DNA of 23,837 bases from CAZQKE01 sp964593865 (GTDB lineage: Bacteria; Chloroflexota; Anaerolineae; JAAYZQ01), in the NCBI GenBank assembly GCA_964593865.1, contig CAZQKE010000103.1, positions 1 to 23,837 on the forward strand, written 5' to 3'. Shown piece by piece: positions 15,632 to 21,267 of the stretch (its first letter is position 1; each line of letters begins with the position of its first letter). The translations under genes were made by a program, and so were the position numbers. Below the pieces are notes generated by a model that saw only the letters and a program-made list of their open reading frames with translations, had not been told where the DNA came from and made no database searches.

Positions 15632-15661
15632 TTGACACCGCTCCGGCGCGTATGCTATACT
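15632..15661 (+). promoter_or_regulatory. Strong promoter upstream of the truncated baeRF gene
   Basis: A perfect TTGACA (15632-15637) is followed after 18 bases by TATACT (15656-15661), with TGC making an extended -10. Transcription would start near 15668, about 64 bases before the TTG start codon. The -35 lies inside one arm of a 9-base inverted repeat, ATTTGACAC (15630-15638) with GTGTCAAAT (15703-15711). Confidence 0.8.
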
Positions 15662-15731
15662 CCCCGGTGACGCAGGCATTGCACCACATCATCGCCGACC
15701 CCGTGTCAAATCAGAGCGTTGGGAGGACCTC

Positions 15732-16130
15732 TTGATCCCAGATCACGATCTGGAAGTGTTACGGACCTTTGACGGTCGCGGCCACGCGACCCTGAGTGTG
15801 TACCTCCGTCTGGATACTCCGGACTATCGTGACTCTGCTTACGACTTTTTCATCCAACAAGTGCAAGCCCGTCTGGATGAATGCCAGGCGCGGGAAGAGT
15901 GCCGTCAGGCCCTCAAGGAGGATATAGAGATCGTGGGCCTGTACCTCAAGACCAACGGCCACCGGCAACACGCCGGACTGGCGATCTTTTCCTGCGCCGC
16001 GGAGCTGTTCTGGCGGGCGTATCCGCTAACGGCCCCGGTCCCAAGCCGGGTGACAATCGGCCCCAAGTTTGATCTCGGTCCCTTGATGCAGGGGAACGAG
16101 CACGGGAAAAAAGAGGCCCTCTCTGCATGA
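15732..16130 (+). CDS. baeRF (eRF1-like) family protein, C-terminally truncated
   Basis: The 132-residue product resembles only the N-terminal domain of bacterial archaeo-eukaryotic release factor (baeRF) proteins: LRTFDGRGHATLSVYLRLDTP at the start, then an acidic helical stretch, HAGLAIFSCAAELFWRAYPLTAPVPSRVTIGPKFDLGPLM. In the family this is followed by a DEYxRYxVVLVD-type strand and two further domains, giving about 350-400 residues. Here the sequence departs after about residue 121 and ends in a TGA (16128-16130) located in the loop region of a terminator hairpin. TTG 15732 is chosen because GGGAGG (15721-15726) lies 5 bases upstream and no better start is available. With a strong promoter and ribosome site intact, it looks like a gene that lost its 3' part by deletion. 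The family call is from motif memory. Confidence 0.7.
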   Translation: MIPDHDLEVLRTFDGRGHATLSVYLRLDTPDYRDSAYDFFIQQVQARLDECQAREECRQALKEDIEIVGLYLKTNGHRQHAGLAIFSCAAELFWRAYPLTAPVPSRVTIGPKFDLGPLMQGNEHGKKEALSA

Positions 16131-16140
16131 GAGGGCCTTT
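16112..16140 (-). terminator. Bidirectional intrinsic terminator, mainly for fabH
   Basis: AGGCCCTCTC (16114-16123) pairs with GAGAGGGCCT (16129-16138) around a five-base loop, and the stem extends by two pairs. On the minus strand the stem is followed by CTTTTTT, giving a strong terminator 28 bases beyond the fabH stop. On the plus strand only TTT follows. The stop codon of the plus-strand gene lies within the hairpin. Confidence 0.85.
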
Positions 16141-16167
16141 GAGCATGGCGGGCGAGCCGGGCACAGG

Positions 16168-17340
16168 CTAGGATTTTTTGCGTCGTTTCTTTTTGTAACC
16201 GGCGGCAAAGGAGTACAAGGGCAACAAGAGCGGCTCCACTTTGGTCGCCAGGCTGATGCGTGCGCTCCACAAAGCGGTGCGCGCCTTTTCCACCGGCAGG
16301 CTCAAGCGGTCACGGACGGGCCAATCCTGCACCGGGACCGCCGCCGGTTCTTGCGGTTCCCAGTGGAAGGCCGCCGCGGCCCATGTCAACCCCGCCCCAA
16401 AGCCGACAAACACAACCCGATCCCCCGATTTGAGCCGCCCTTCCTCAATGGCATCTACCAACGCCAGGGGAATGGAGGCCGCCGAGGTATTGCCGTAGCG
16501 ATCAATGTTGACAAAGATCTTGTCCCGTTCAACGCGCAAGCGGCGTCGGGCCAGCTCAATGATCCGTTCGTTGGCTTGGTGCGGGATGATGAGGGCAATG
16601 TCATCAATGGTCAGCCCGGCGTCCAGGATCACTTTGCGCACCGAATCGGCCATGACCCGTGTGGCGAATTTGAACACGCGACGGCCATCCATGCGCAGGT
16701 ACTGCATCTTTTTGTTGAGGATCTCTTGGCTGAAAGGGTGCGCCCCCCCTCCACCGGGCAGGATCAAGGCATCATAGTCGGAGCCGTCGGACCCAAGTTC
16801 AAAGGAGAGAAGGCCGGTTGGTTGATCGCTGGATTCCAAGACTACCGCGCCCGAACCATCCCCAAAGAGAACGCAGGTGTTGCGGTCGCTCCAATCTATC
16901 CCCAGCGTCAGATGCTCCGTGCCGATGACCAGAGCGTTGCGGTAGCCCCCCGTCTGAATGAATTGACATGCCGTGACCAGAGCATACACCCAGCCGGTGC
17001 AACCGGCTACCAGGCTGAAGGCCGCCGCATTTTTGGCCCCCAACCGATCCTGGACCATGCTGGCCACGGGCGGCACGAAATAGTCGGGAGACGAGGTTGC
17101 AACGATGATCAGGTCCACATCGGCAGGATCAAGTTGCGCGACCTCTAGTGCTCGGCGGGCGGAGGCCAGAGACATGGTAGAGCAGGTCTCACCGGGGGCG
17201 GCGATGCGTCGCTCGCGGATGCCGGTGCGGGTGCGGATCCATTCGTCGCTGGTGTCCACCATCTTTTCCAGGTCAAAGTTGGTGAGGACCCGCTCCGGCA
17301 CATATTTTCCCCAACCGGTAATGCGTGCATACTTGGTCAT
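16168..17340 (-). CDS. fabH: Beta-ketoacyl-ACP synthase III (FabH) with C-terminal extension
   Basis: FabH condenses acyl-CoA with malonyl-ACP to start fatty acid synthesis. The catalytic triad is visible: Cys114 in AGCTGW, His254 in IPHQAN and Asn284 in YGNTSAAS. The C-terminal glycine motif VFVGFGAGLTWAAAAF is also present. The usual protein ends near residue 325. Here about 65 more residues follow, Pro- and Arg-containing, then a mildly hydrophobic stretch (about 360-380) and a basic end KKKRRKKS. ATG 17340 is preceded by GGGGAGGTGAAAGGAA, an excellent ribosome site. No other fab genes are adjacent. It could be FabH proper or a related ketoacyl synthase III-like enzyme; the conserved triad favours FabH activity. 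The extension has no function I can assign. Confidence 0.92.
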   Translation of the reverse strand: MTKYARITGWGKYVPERVLTNFDLEKMVDTSDEWIRTRTGIRERRIAAPGETCSTMSLASARRALEVAQLDPADVDLIIVATSSPDYFVPPVASMVQDRLGAKNAAAFSLVAGCTGWVYALVTACQFIQTGGYRNALVIGTEHLTLGIDWSDRNTCVLFGDGSGAVVLESSDQPTGLLSFELGSDGSDYDALILPGGGGAHPFSQEILNKKMQYLRMDGRRVFKFATRVMADSVRKVILDAGLTIDDIALIIPHQANERIIELARRRLRVERDKIFVNIDRYGNTSAASIPLALVDAIEEGRLKSGDRVVFVGFGAGLTWAAAAFHWEPQEPAAVPVQDWPVRDRLSLPVEKARTALWSARISLATKVEPLLLPLYSFAAGYKKKRRKKS

Positions 17341-17379
17341 TTCCTTTCACCTCCCCAAAATTCCCAAAAATCGCACCAG

Positions 17380-17410
17380 AAAAATGCCTTCCGCTGCGGT
17401 GGAGGAAGGC
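17380..17410 (-). terminator. Intrinsic terminator between the one-TM protein gene and fabH
   Basis: On the minus strand GCCTTCC and GGAAGGC (17404-17410 and 17386-17392) form a 7-bp stem with an 11-base loop, followed by a run of five T (17380-17384). It lies 22 bases after the stop of the upstream gene and would separate it from fabH. No clear fabH promoter was found in the remaining 40 bases. Confidence 0.65.
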
Positions 17411-17431
17411 CGGTGCGAAGGCTTATTCTTT

Positions 17432-17797
17432 TCAACCGGCGGTGATGTGGGCACGCCCTTGTCGGTAGCGCAAGAAGAAAGCCAGGATCACCCCGGCCAC
17501 GGAGGCCGCCGACCCCGCAGCCGCCGCTCCGATCAGAAGGCCCTTGCGGTGCTGGCGCATGAAGCTCTGCGGTTCCAACCGGCGGCGCTGGGCCTCCAAG
17601 ATCAGCTCACCGTGCAGGCGGCGGCGAAAGTGAGCATCCGGCTCTACCGGAACCAGGATCGCTTGGATCTGTTCGGCCAGGTCCAACAATCCCTGGATCC
17701 GGTCATAACGAGTCAGATTGGGCGGGGGCTGTGCATCCGATGCGACCAATTGCTCGGCGTGCGCCCACAGAATTTCTCGCTCCGTTCGTTTGTCCAT
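17432..17797 (-). CDS. Small one-TM protein downstream of ECF sigma (possible anti-sigma)
   Basis: The 121-residue product has a soluble N-terminal part (1-85) containing an LxxxEQIQAIL helix and an EPDAHFRRRLHGELILEAQRRR segment. A transmembrane helix follows (about 87-109, GLLIGAAAAGSAASVAGVILAFF), with a short Arg-rich tail. A gene directly after an ECF sigma factor often encodes its membrane anti-sigma factor. The topology fits, but the HxxxCxxC zinc motif typical of that family is absent. ATG 17797 is preceded by AAAGGA, only two bases away. The call is based on position and topology; I do not recognise the sequence family with confidence. Confidence 0.6.
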   Translation of the reverse strand: MDKRTEREILWAHAEQLVASDAQPPPNLTRYDRIQGLLDLAEQIQAILVPVEPDAHFRRRLHGELILEAQRRRLEPQSFMRQHRKGLLIGAAAAGSAASVAGVILAFFLRYRQGRAHITAG

Positions 17798-17855
17798 TGT
17801 CCTTTCCCCCGGTTGCCGAACCGAAGCGGCCCTTCAACCAACAGCAAAGGTGCTG

Positions 17856-17886
17856 AAAGCCCCATGGTCCGCGCGGATAGGGCTTT
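17856..17886 (-). terminator. Weak hairpin between ECF sigma and the one-TM gene
   Basis: AAAGCCC (17856-17862) and GGGCTTT (17880-17886) can form a stem with a 17-base loop in the 108-base gap. Only three T follow on the minus strand, so it may be an attenuating or processing hairpin and need not be a full terminator. Confidence 0.3.
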
Positions 17887-17905
17887 TCGGCGACCTGCAA
17901 ACCTT

Positions 17906-18469
17906 TCAGCTCTGATCGGCCAGTTCCTGGCGCAAGGCAACCAGTGTACGGTGATAGAGGGACTTGATCGCCCCTTCACTGCGCCCCATGATCTGGCCGA
18001 TCTGGGCATTAGGCAAACGCTCCACAAATTTGAGGATCAGCAAGTTCTGGCGGTCTGGGGGCAGGCGACGAATGGCCGCCAGGAGGGCATCCCGTTGTTC
18101 CCCTTTGGCTACCTGCTGGAAGGGGGTCTCTTCCCCTTGCTGGCCGATGGTTGCCAAGCGGTCCAGAGAGATGATCTGCCGTCGGCTGCGGTCCCGATGC
18201 CAATTCGCCACCACGTTATGGGCGATGCGGTACAGCCACGAGGAAAAGGGTGCACCTCGTTGCACATAGCGGGGGATGTGGTTCAGGGCCTGGTAAAAGA
18301 CTTTGGCCGTCAGGTCCTCGGCATCGTGGTGGTTGCCTGTACGATAGTAGATGTAGCTGTATATCTTGTCAACGTACCGTTCGTACAAGAGACCGAACGC
18401 CTCCGGATCGGTCTTGGCTCGTTCGACCAGGGCAGCTTCATCTACCGACTCGTTCGCCGAATTACTCAC
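17906..18469 (-). CDS. ECF-type RNA polymerase sigma factor
   Basis: The 187-residue product has only sigma regions 2 and 4, as in group 4 (ECF) factors. Region 2 (about 23-95) includes FGLLYERYVDKIYSYIYYRTGNHHDAEDLTAKVFYQAL and FSSWLYRIAHNVVANWHRDRSR. Region 4 (about 130-180) includes RLPPDRQNLLILKFVERLPNAQIGQIMGRSEGAIKSLYHRTLVALR, a normal helix-turn-helix. The start at 18469 gives the family length. It has its own promoter 70 bases upstream and is followed by the one-TM protein, suggesting a membrane-controlled envelope or stress response. The promoter looks like an ordinary sigma-70 site, with no sign of an ECF-specific autoregulatory motif. Target genes are unknown. Confidence 0.93.
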   Translation of the reverse strand: MSNSANESVDEAALVERAKTDPEAFGLLYERYVDKIYSYIYYRTGNHHDAEDLTAKVFYQALNHIPRYVQRGAPFSSWLYRIAHNVVANWHRDRSRRQIISLDRLATIGQQGEETPFQQVAKGEQRDALLAAIRRLPPDRQNLLILKFVERLPNAQIGQIMGRSEGAIKSLYHRTLVALRQELADQS

Positions 18470-18536
18470 CGGGCAAACCTTTCAGGCGTCGTCGGTCTCG
18501 CTAATAGAACACCGCACGACGCAGTTGGTTGCGCTT

Positions 18537-18565
18537 AGTATAACAAAGATGGAATGGATGGTCAA
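18537..18565 (-). promoter_or_regulatory. Promoter of the ECF sigma gene
   Basis: On the minus strand TTGACC (18560-18565) and TATACT (18537-18542) are separated by 17 bases. Transcription would start near 18530 and give a leader of about 60 bases. It lies in the 128-base gap after trmD. Confidence 0.78.
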
Positions 18566-18597
18566 TCTGTGCCGTCCGGGAGGCAGGGCAGGCATCT

Positions 18598-19341
18598 TCA
18601 GTCCACCCCTTCGCCGGATTGGAGCTGCTGCAGGAACGCCCGGTCCTCTTCGCTCAGGCGGGCGCGGGCCAGAAGATCGGGGCGTCGCTGCCAGGTGCGA
18701 CGCAACGCCTCTTGCCGCCGCCAGCGGGCGATCTCGGCGTGATTGCCCGAAAGGAGCACCGGCGGCACGGCATAGCCCCGGAACTCGGCAGGGCGGGTAT
18801 AGTGGGGGTATTCCAGCAATCCTTCGGCGTGCGAATCCTCAAAGGTGGCCGCCGGATCGCCCAGGACGCCGGGCAACAAGCGGGTGACGGCATCCACCAA
18901 GACCATGGCCGGGATTTCGCCGCCGGAAAGTACATAGTCGCCGATAGAGATGGCGTCGGTGGCCAAGTAGCGATGTACCCGCTCATCCACCCCCTCATAA
19001 CGCCCACAGATGAGCAAAAGGCGGCGTTGACGGGCCAACTCGCGGGCCACTTGCTGGGTCAGGAGCCGCCCTTGGGGGGTCAGGAGAATGATCGGCACAC
19101 GGCCCAGGTCCTCGCCCAGGACTGCTTCCACGGCGGCAAAGATCGGCTCCGGTTTCATGATCATACCGCCACCGCCACCGTAAGGCGTGTCATCGGTGAC
19201 ACGGTGCTTGCCCTCGGCGTAATCGCGGATGTTGTGTAAGGCGATGGTCAGCAGCCCGGCCCGGCGGGCACGTTTGATGATGCTTTCCTCAAACACGCCG
19301 GCAAACATGCCGGGGAACAGGGTCAAGATGTCAAAATGCAC
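18598..19341 (-). CDS. trmD: tRNA (guanine-N1)-methyltransferase TrmD
   Basis: TrmD methylates G37 of tRNAs using S-adenosylmethionine and prevents +1 frameshifting. The 247-residue product has the SPOUT-family signatures: MHFDILTLFPGMF at the start, TPYGGGGGM (52-60), LICGRYEGVDERV (110-122), ISIGDYVLSGGE (131-142), FEDSH with Asp169, and YPHYTRP. The start is a GTG at 19341 preceded by GAGG eight bases upstream. In many bacteria trmD lies in an rpsP-rimM-trmD-rplS operon; here it stands alone between rpoD and the ECF sigma gene. No clear promoter was found in the repeat-containing gap upstream. Confidence 0.97.
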   Translation of the reverse strand: MHFDILTLFPGMFAGVFEESIIKRARRAGLLTIALHNIRDYAEGKHRVTDDTPYGGGGGMIMKPEPIFAAVEAVLGEDLGRVPIILLTPQGRLLTQQVARELARQRRLLLICGRYEGVDERVHRYLATDAISIGDYVLSGGEIPAMVLVDAVTRLLPGVLGDPAATFEDSHAEGLLEYPHYTRPAEFRGYAVPPVLLSGNHAEIARWRRQEALRRTWQRRPDLLARARLSEEDRAFLQQLQSGEGVD

Positions 19342-19372
19342 GGTGTTTTCCTCGGAATCGCAGGCCGTCTAT

Positions 19373-19400
19373 GAATCGAGCACGGATGCACGAATGCGCC
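19373..19400 (-). repeat. Short degenerate octamer repeat upstream of trmD
   Basis: Related eight-base units GGATGCAC and GAATGCGC follow a similar GAATCGAGCAC. They lie in the 272-base gap between trmD and rpoD, next to the second 21-bp repeat copy. An inverted repeat GCACGGG/CCCGTGC at 19411-19417 and 19447-19453 brackets that copy. Confidence 0.4.
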
Positions 19401-19429
19401 CGGCCCGGTGGCACGGGTCTCCGGACTTT

Positions 19430-19450
19430 GGGCCGTTGGCCGACCGCCCG
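19430..19450 (-). repeat. 21-bp dispersed repeat, copy 2 (inverted relative to 14458)
   Basis: The 21 bases are a perfect reverse-complement match to 14458-14478. Like the first copy, this one lies between genes next to other short repeats. No open reading frame is attributed to it. Confidence 0.75.
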
Positions 19451-19571
19451 TGCAGCAGACGCTTGGCTGCAAGCCGCTCCCCGCAGGTTCAACCGAGCTT
19501 CCGGCCCGGCAACCTGGGGGAGGTCATCGGTCTGCGCAGGCCGAAGCCGCGCCCCTTCGCCGGACGGTAGC

Positions 19572-19598
19572 AAAAAGGCGTCCCGCGCCGGGACGCCT
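19572..19598 (-). terminator. Intrinsic terminator of rpoD
   Basis: On the minus strand AGGCGTCCC and GGGACGCCT form a perfect 9-bp stem (19576-19584 with 19590-19598), with a five-base loop and a run of five T (19572-19576). It starts 15 bases after the rpoD stop codon. Confidence 0.9.
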
Positions 19599-19613
19599 CA
19601 CAGGGCATGAACT

Positions 19614-20855
19614 TTAGGATAAAAAGTCACGCAATTTGCGGCTGCGGCTGGGGTGACGCAGCCGCCCCAGGGCTTGGGCCTCAATCTGGCGGATCCGCTC
19701 GCGGGTAACACCGAACTTTTTACCCACTTCCTCCAGGGTGTAGCTATAGCCGTCTATGAGACCAAAGCGGAGCTGCAAGATCCGCACCTCGCGGGGCGTC
19801 AGGGAAACAAAGATCTCCTCAATCTGATCCCGGAGGAGTTGGAGCGATGCCTGGTCGGTGGGAGAAGGAGCGTCGCTGTCTTCAATGAAATCCCCCAAGA
19901 AGCTATCATCCTCCTCACCCACCGGCATCTCCAGGGAAAGGGGACGCTGGGAGACCTTGATGGTTCGCTCCACCTTTTTGGGGCTGACGCCCAGTTCTTC
20001 GGCGATCTCCTCCACCGTCGGATCGCGGCCCAATTCTTGGACCAGTTGCCGGGAGACTCGGGCCAAGCGGTTGATCTGTTCGTACATGTGGACCGGAACG
20101 CGGATGGTGCGCCCTTGATCTGCAATGGCCCGTGTGACCGCCTGCCGGATCCACCAGGTGGCATAGGTGGAGAATTTGTACCCCCGATGATAGTCAAACT
20201 TTTTCACCGCCCGGATGAGGCCGATGTTTCCTTCCTGGATCAGGTCCAGGAAGGGCACGCCGCGCCCCACATACTTTTTGGCGACGCTGACCACCAATCG
20301 GGAGTTGGCCTTGATGAGATGCTCCTGGGCAGCCTCACCGTCGCGCACGATCTCCTGGAGTCGTTCCCGCTCCTCCGGACTGAGGTCCTCATTTTGCAGC
20401 CGTTTTTTGGCCTTGCGCCCCGCTTCCATCCGCTTGGCCAGCTCTACCTCCTGTTCGGCGGTCAGGAGGGGGATGCGCCCGATCTCTTTGAGATAGAGGC
20501 TGATGGAATCGTCAATGTCAATGGCCGAAAGATCCACATCTTCCGGCTCACTGATGGGGACAGGGGTTTCCTCTTCTTTTTGCTCTTTGGCCTCCGGCTG
20601 CTCCTCCAGTTCGGTGTCGCTGATTTCAATCCCCAGATCAATGAGACTGGCCAAGGCATCCTCCAGTTGCTCAATGTTCAGCTCGGCTTCGGGAACCGCC
20701 TCCATTACATCGTCGTAAGTGACGTACCCCTGCCTGCGGCCCAGATCCAGCAGGCGTTCAATGGGTGAAACCTCGGTCTGCCCTGCTTCCGGAGGGGCCT
20801 CGGCCTCGGTCGATTCGGTTACTTTGCGCTCGCGTTCAACTTCTTGTTCCACCAC
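19614..20855 (-). CDS. rpoD: Primary RNA polymerase sigma factor (sigma-70, RpoD/SigA)
   Basis: The 413-residue product has the full order of a housekeeping sigma factor: region 1.1-like domain (about 27-90), an acidic linker, region 1.2 (SISLYLKEIGRIPLLTAEQEVELAKRM, about 117-143), region 2 with DLIQEGNIGLIRAVKKFDYHRGYKFSTYATWWIRQA, region 3, and region 4 with LTPREVRILQLRFGL and the helix-turn-helix ending GVTRERIRQIEAQALGRLRHPSR. The presence of regions 1.1 and 1.2 and the region 2.4 sequence fit a group 1 factor recognising TTGACA/TATAAT, which matches the promoters seen here. The start is a GTG at 20855 with AGGG seven bases upstream. A long leader of about 230 bases precedes it, and a strong terminator follows. 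Confidence 0.95.
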   Translation of the reverse strand: MVEQEVERERKVTESTEAEAPPEAGQTEVSPIERLLDLGRRQGYVTYDDVMEAVPEAELNIEQLEDALASLIDLGIEISDTELEEQPEAKEQKEEETPVPISEPEDVDLSAIDIDDSISLYLKEIGRIPLLTAEQEVELAKRMEAGRKAKKRLQNEDLSPEERERLQEIVRDGEAAQEHLIKANSRLVVSVAKKYVGRGVPFLDLIQEGNIGLIRAVKKFDYHRGYKFSTYATWWIRQAVTRAIADQGRTIRVPVHMYEQINRLARVSRQLVQELGRDPTVEEIAEELGVSPKKVERTIKVSQRPLSLEMPVGEEDDSFLGDFIEDSDAPSPTDQASLQLLRDQIEEIFVSLTPREVRILQLRFGLIDGYSYTLEEVGKKFGVTRERIRQIEAQALGRLRHPSRSRKLRDFLS

Positions 20856-20910
20856 TGCTCAACCCTAACGTGGGTTGCACCGCCTTCCATCGGTTTCGGC
20901 GTTTCCAAGA

Positions 20911-21045
20911 TCAAGCAACCGCTTGCCGCGTGCGAGAATCGCCAAACGGCAAAGCGGCTAATGACGCTCTTTTGGCCGACCAGAGGGAATACCACCGAAC
21001 CGTTGCGGGCAAAGCGCGCTTGGTCGGTTGTGCAACCCGGCTCAT
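20911..21045 (-). CDS. Possible 44-residue leader ORF upstream of rpoD
   Basis: Within the predicted rpoD leader, ATG 21045 opens a 44-codon frame ending at 20911, 55 bases before the rpoD start. GAGG lies about 11 bases upstream of the ATG. The predicted peptide is basic and begins MSRVAQPTKRALPATVRWYS. I recognise no family. It may be a regulatory leader peptide or a chance frame in GC-rich DNA. Confidence 0.2.
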   Translation of the reverse strand: MSRVAQPTKRALPATVRWYSLWSAKRASLAALPFGDSRTRQAVA

Positions 21046-21091
21046 ATTTTTCGGTTCCTCGCTCTCAACCGAGAGGTAATAAACTGTTGTT

Positions 21092-21100
21092 ATTATACCA
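21092..21100 (-). promoter_or_regulatory. Extended -10 promoter of rpoD
   Basis: On the minus strand TGG followed by TATAAT (TATAAT at 21092-21097) makes an extended -10. No good -35 was seen upstream. Transcription would start near 21085, about 230 bases before the rpoD start codon. Confidence 0.65.
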
Positions 21101-21208
21101 CGAAATTCCCAAAAGTGTACCCCCCAAATTCCATCAATTTTCATCTGGAACGCTCCAAGATCAATCGTTGATGGCGAGGGCGGCGACCGATGCCGCCTCG
21201 GTCGGCCT

Positions 21209-21237
21209 TTGTCAAGGGAAGGGCTTTGGTGTATAAT
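21209..21237 (+). promoter_or_regulatory. Promoter of glgA
   Basis: TTGTCA (21209-21214) and TATAAT (21232-21237) are 17 bases apart. Transcription would start near 21244, about 24 bases before the glgA start. The site diverges from the rpoD promoter, with about 110 bases between the two. Confidence 0.83.
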
Positions 21238-21267
21238 CGGTCGGCATAGCGAGAACAGGGATTGCCT

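Larger units (their letters stand above)
20856..21267. other. Divergent rpoD/glgA intergenic region (412 bases)
   Basis: This region carries the rpoD leader and promoter on the minus strand and the glgA promoter on the plus strand. Leader elements include GGGTTGCAC (20872-20880), which can pair at long range with GTGCAACCC (21030-21038), and a local hairpin CAAGC/GCTTG near 20913-20926. Apart from the small leader frame, no gene was recognised. Confidence 0.6.

Noticed and set aside
15701..15711. A minus-strand promoter using the TTGACA complement in the baeRF leader
   Set aside because: No -10-like sequence lies at a suitable distance on that strand, and no minus-strand gene follows.
20969..20981. 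A partial third copy of the 21-bp repeat near TTGGCCGACC
   Set aside because: Only 10 bases match, which is expected by chance in GC-rich DNA.
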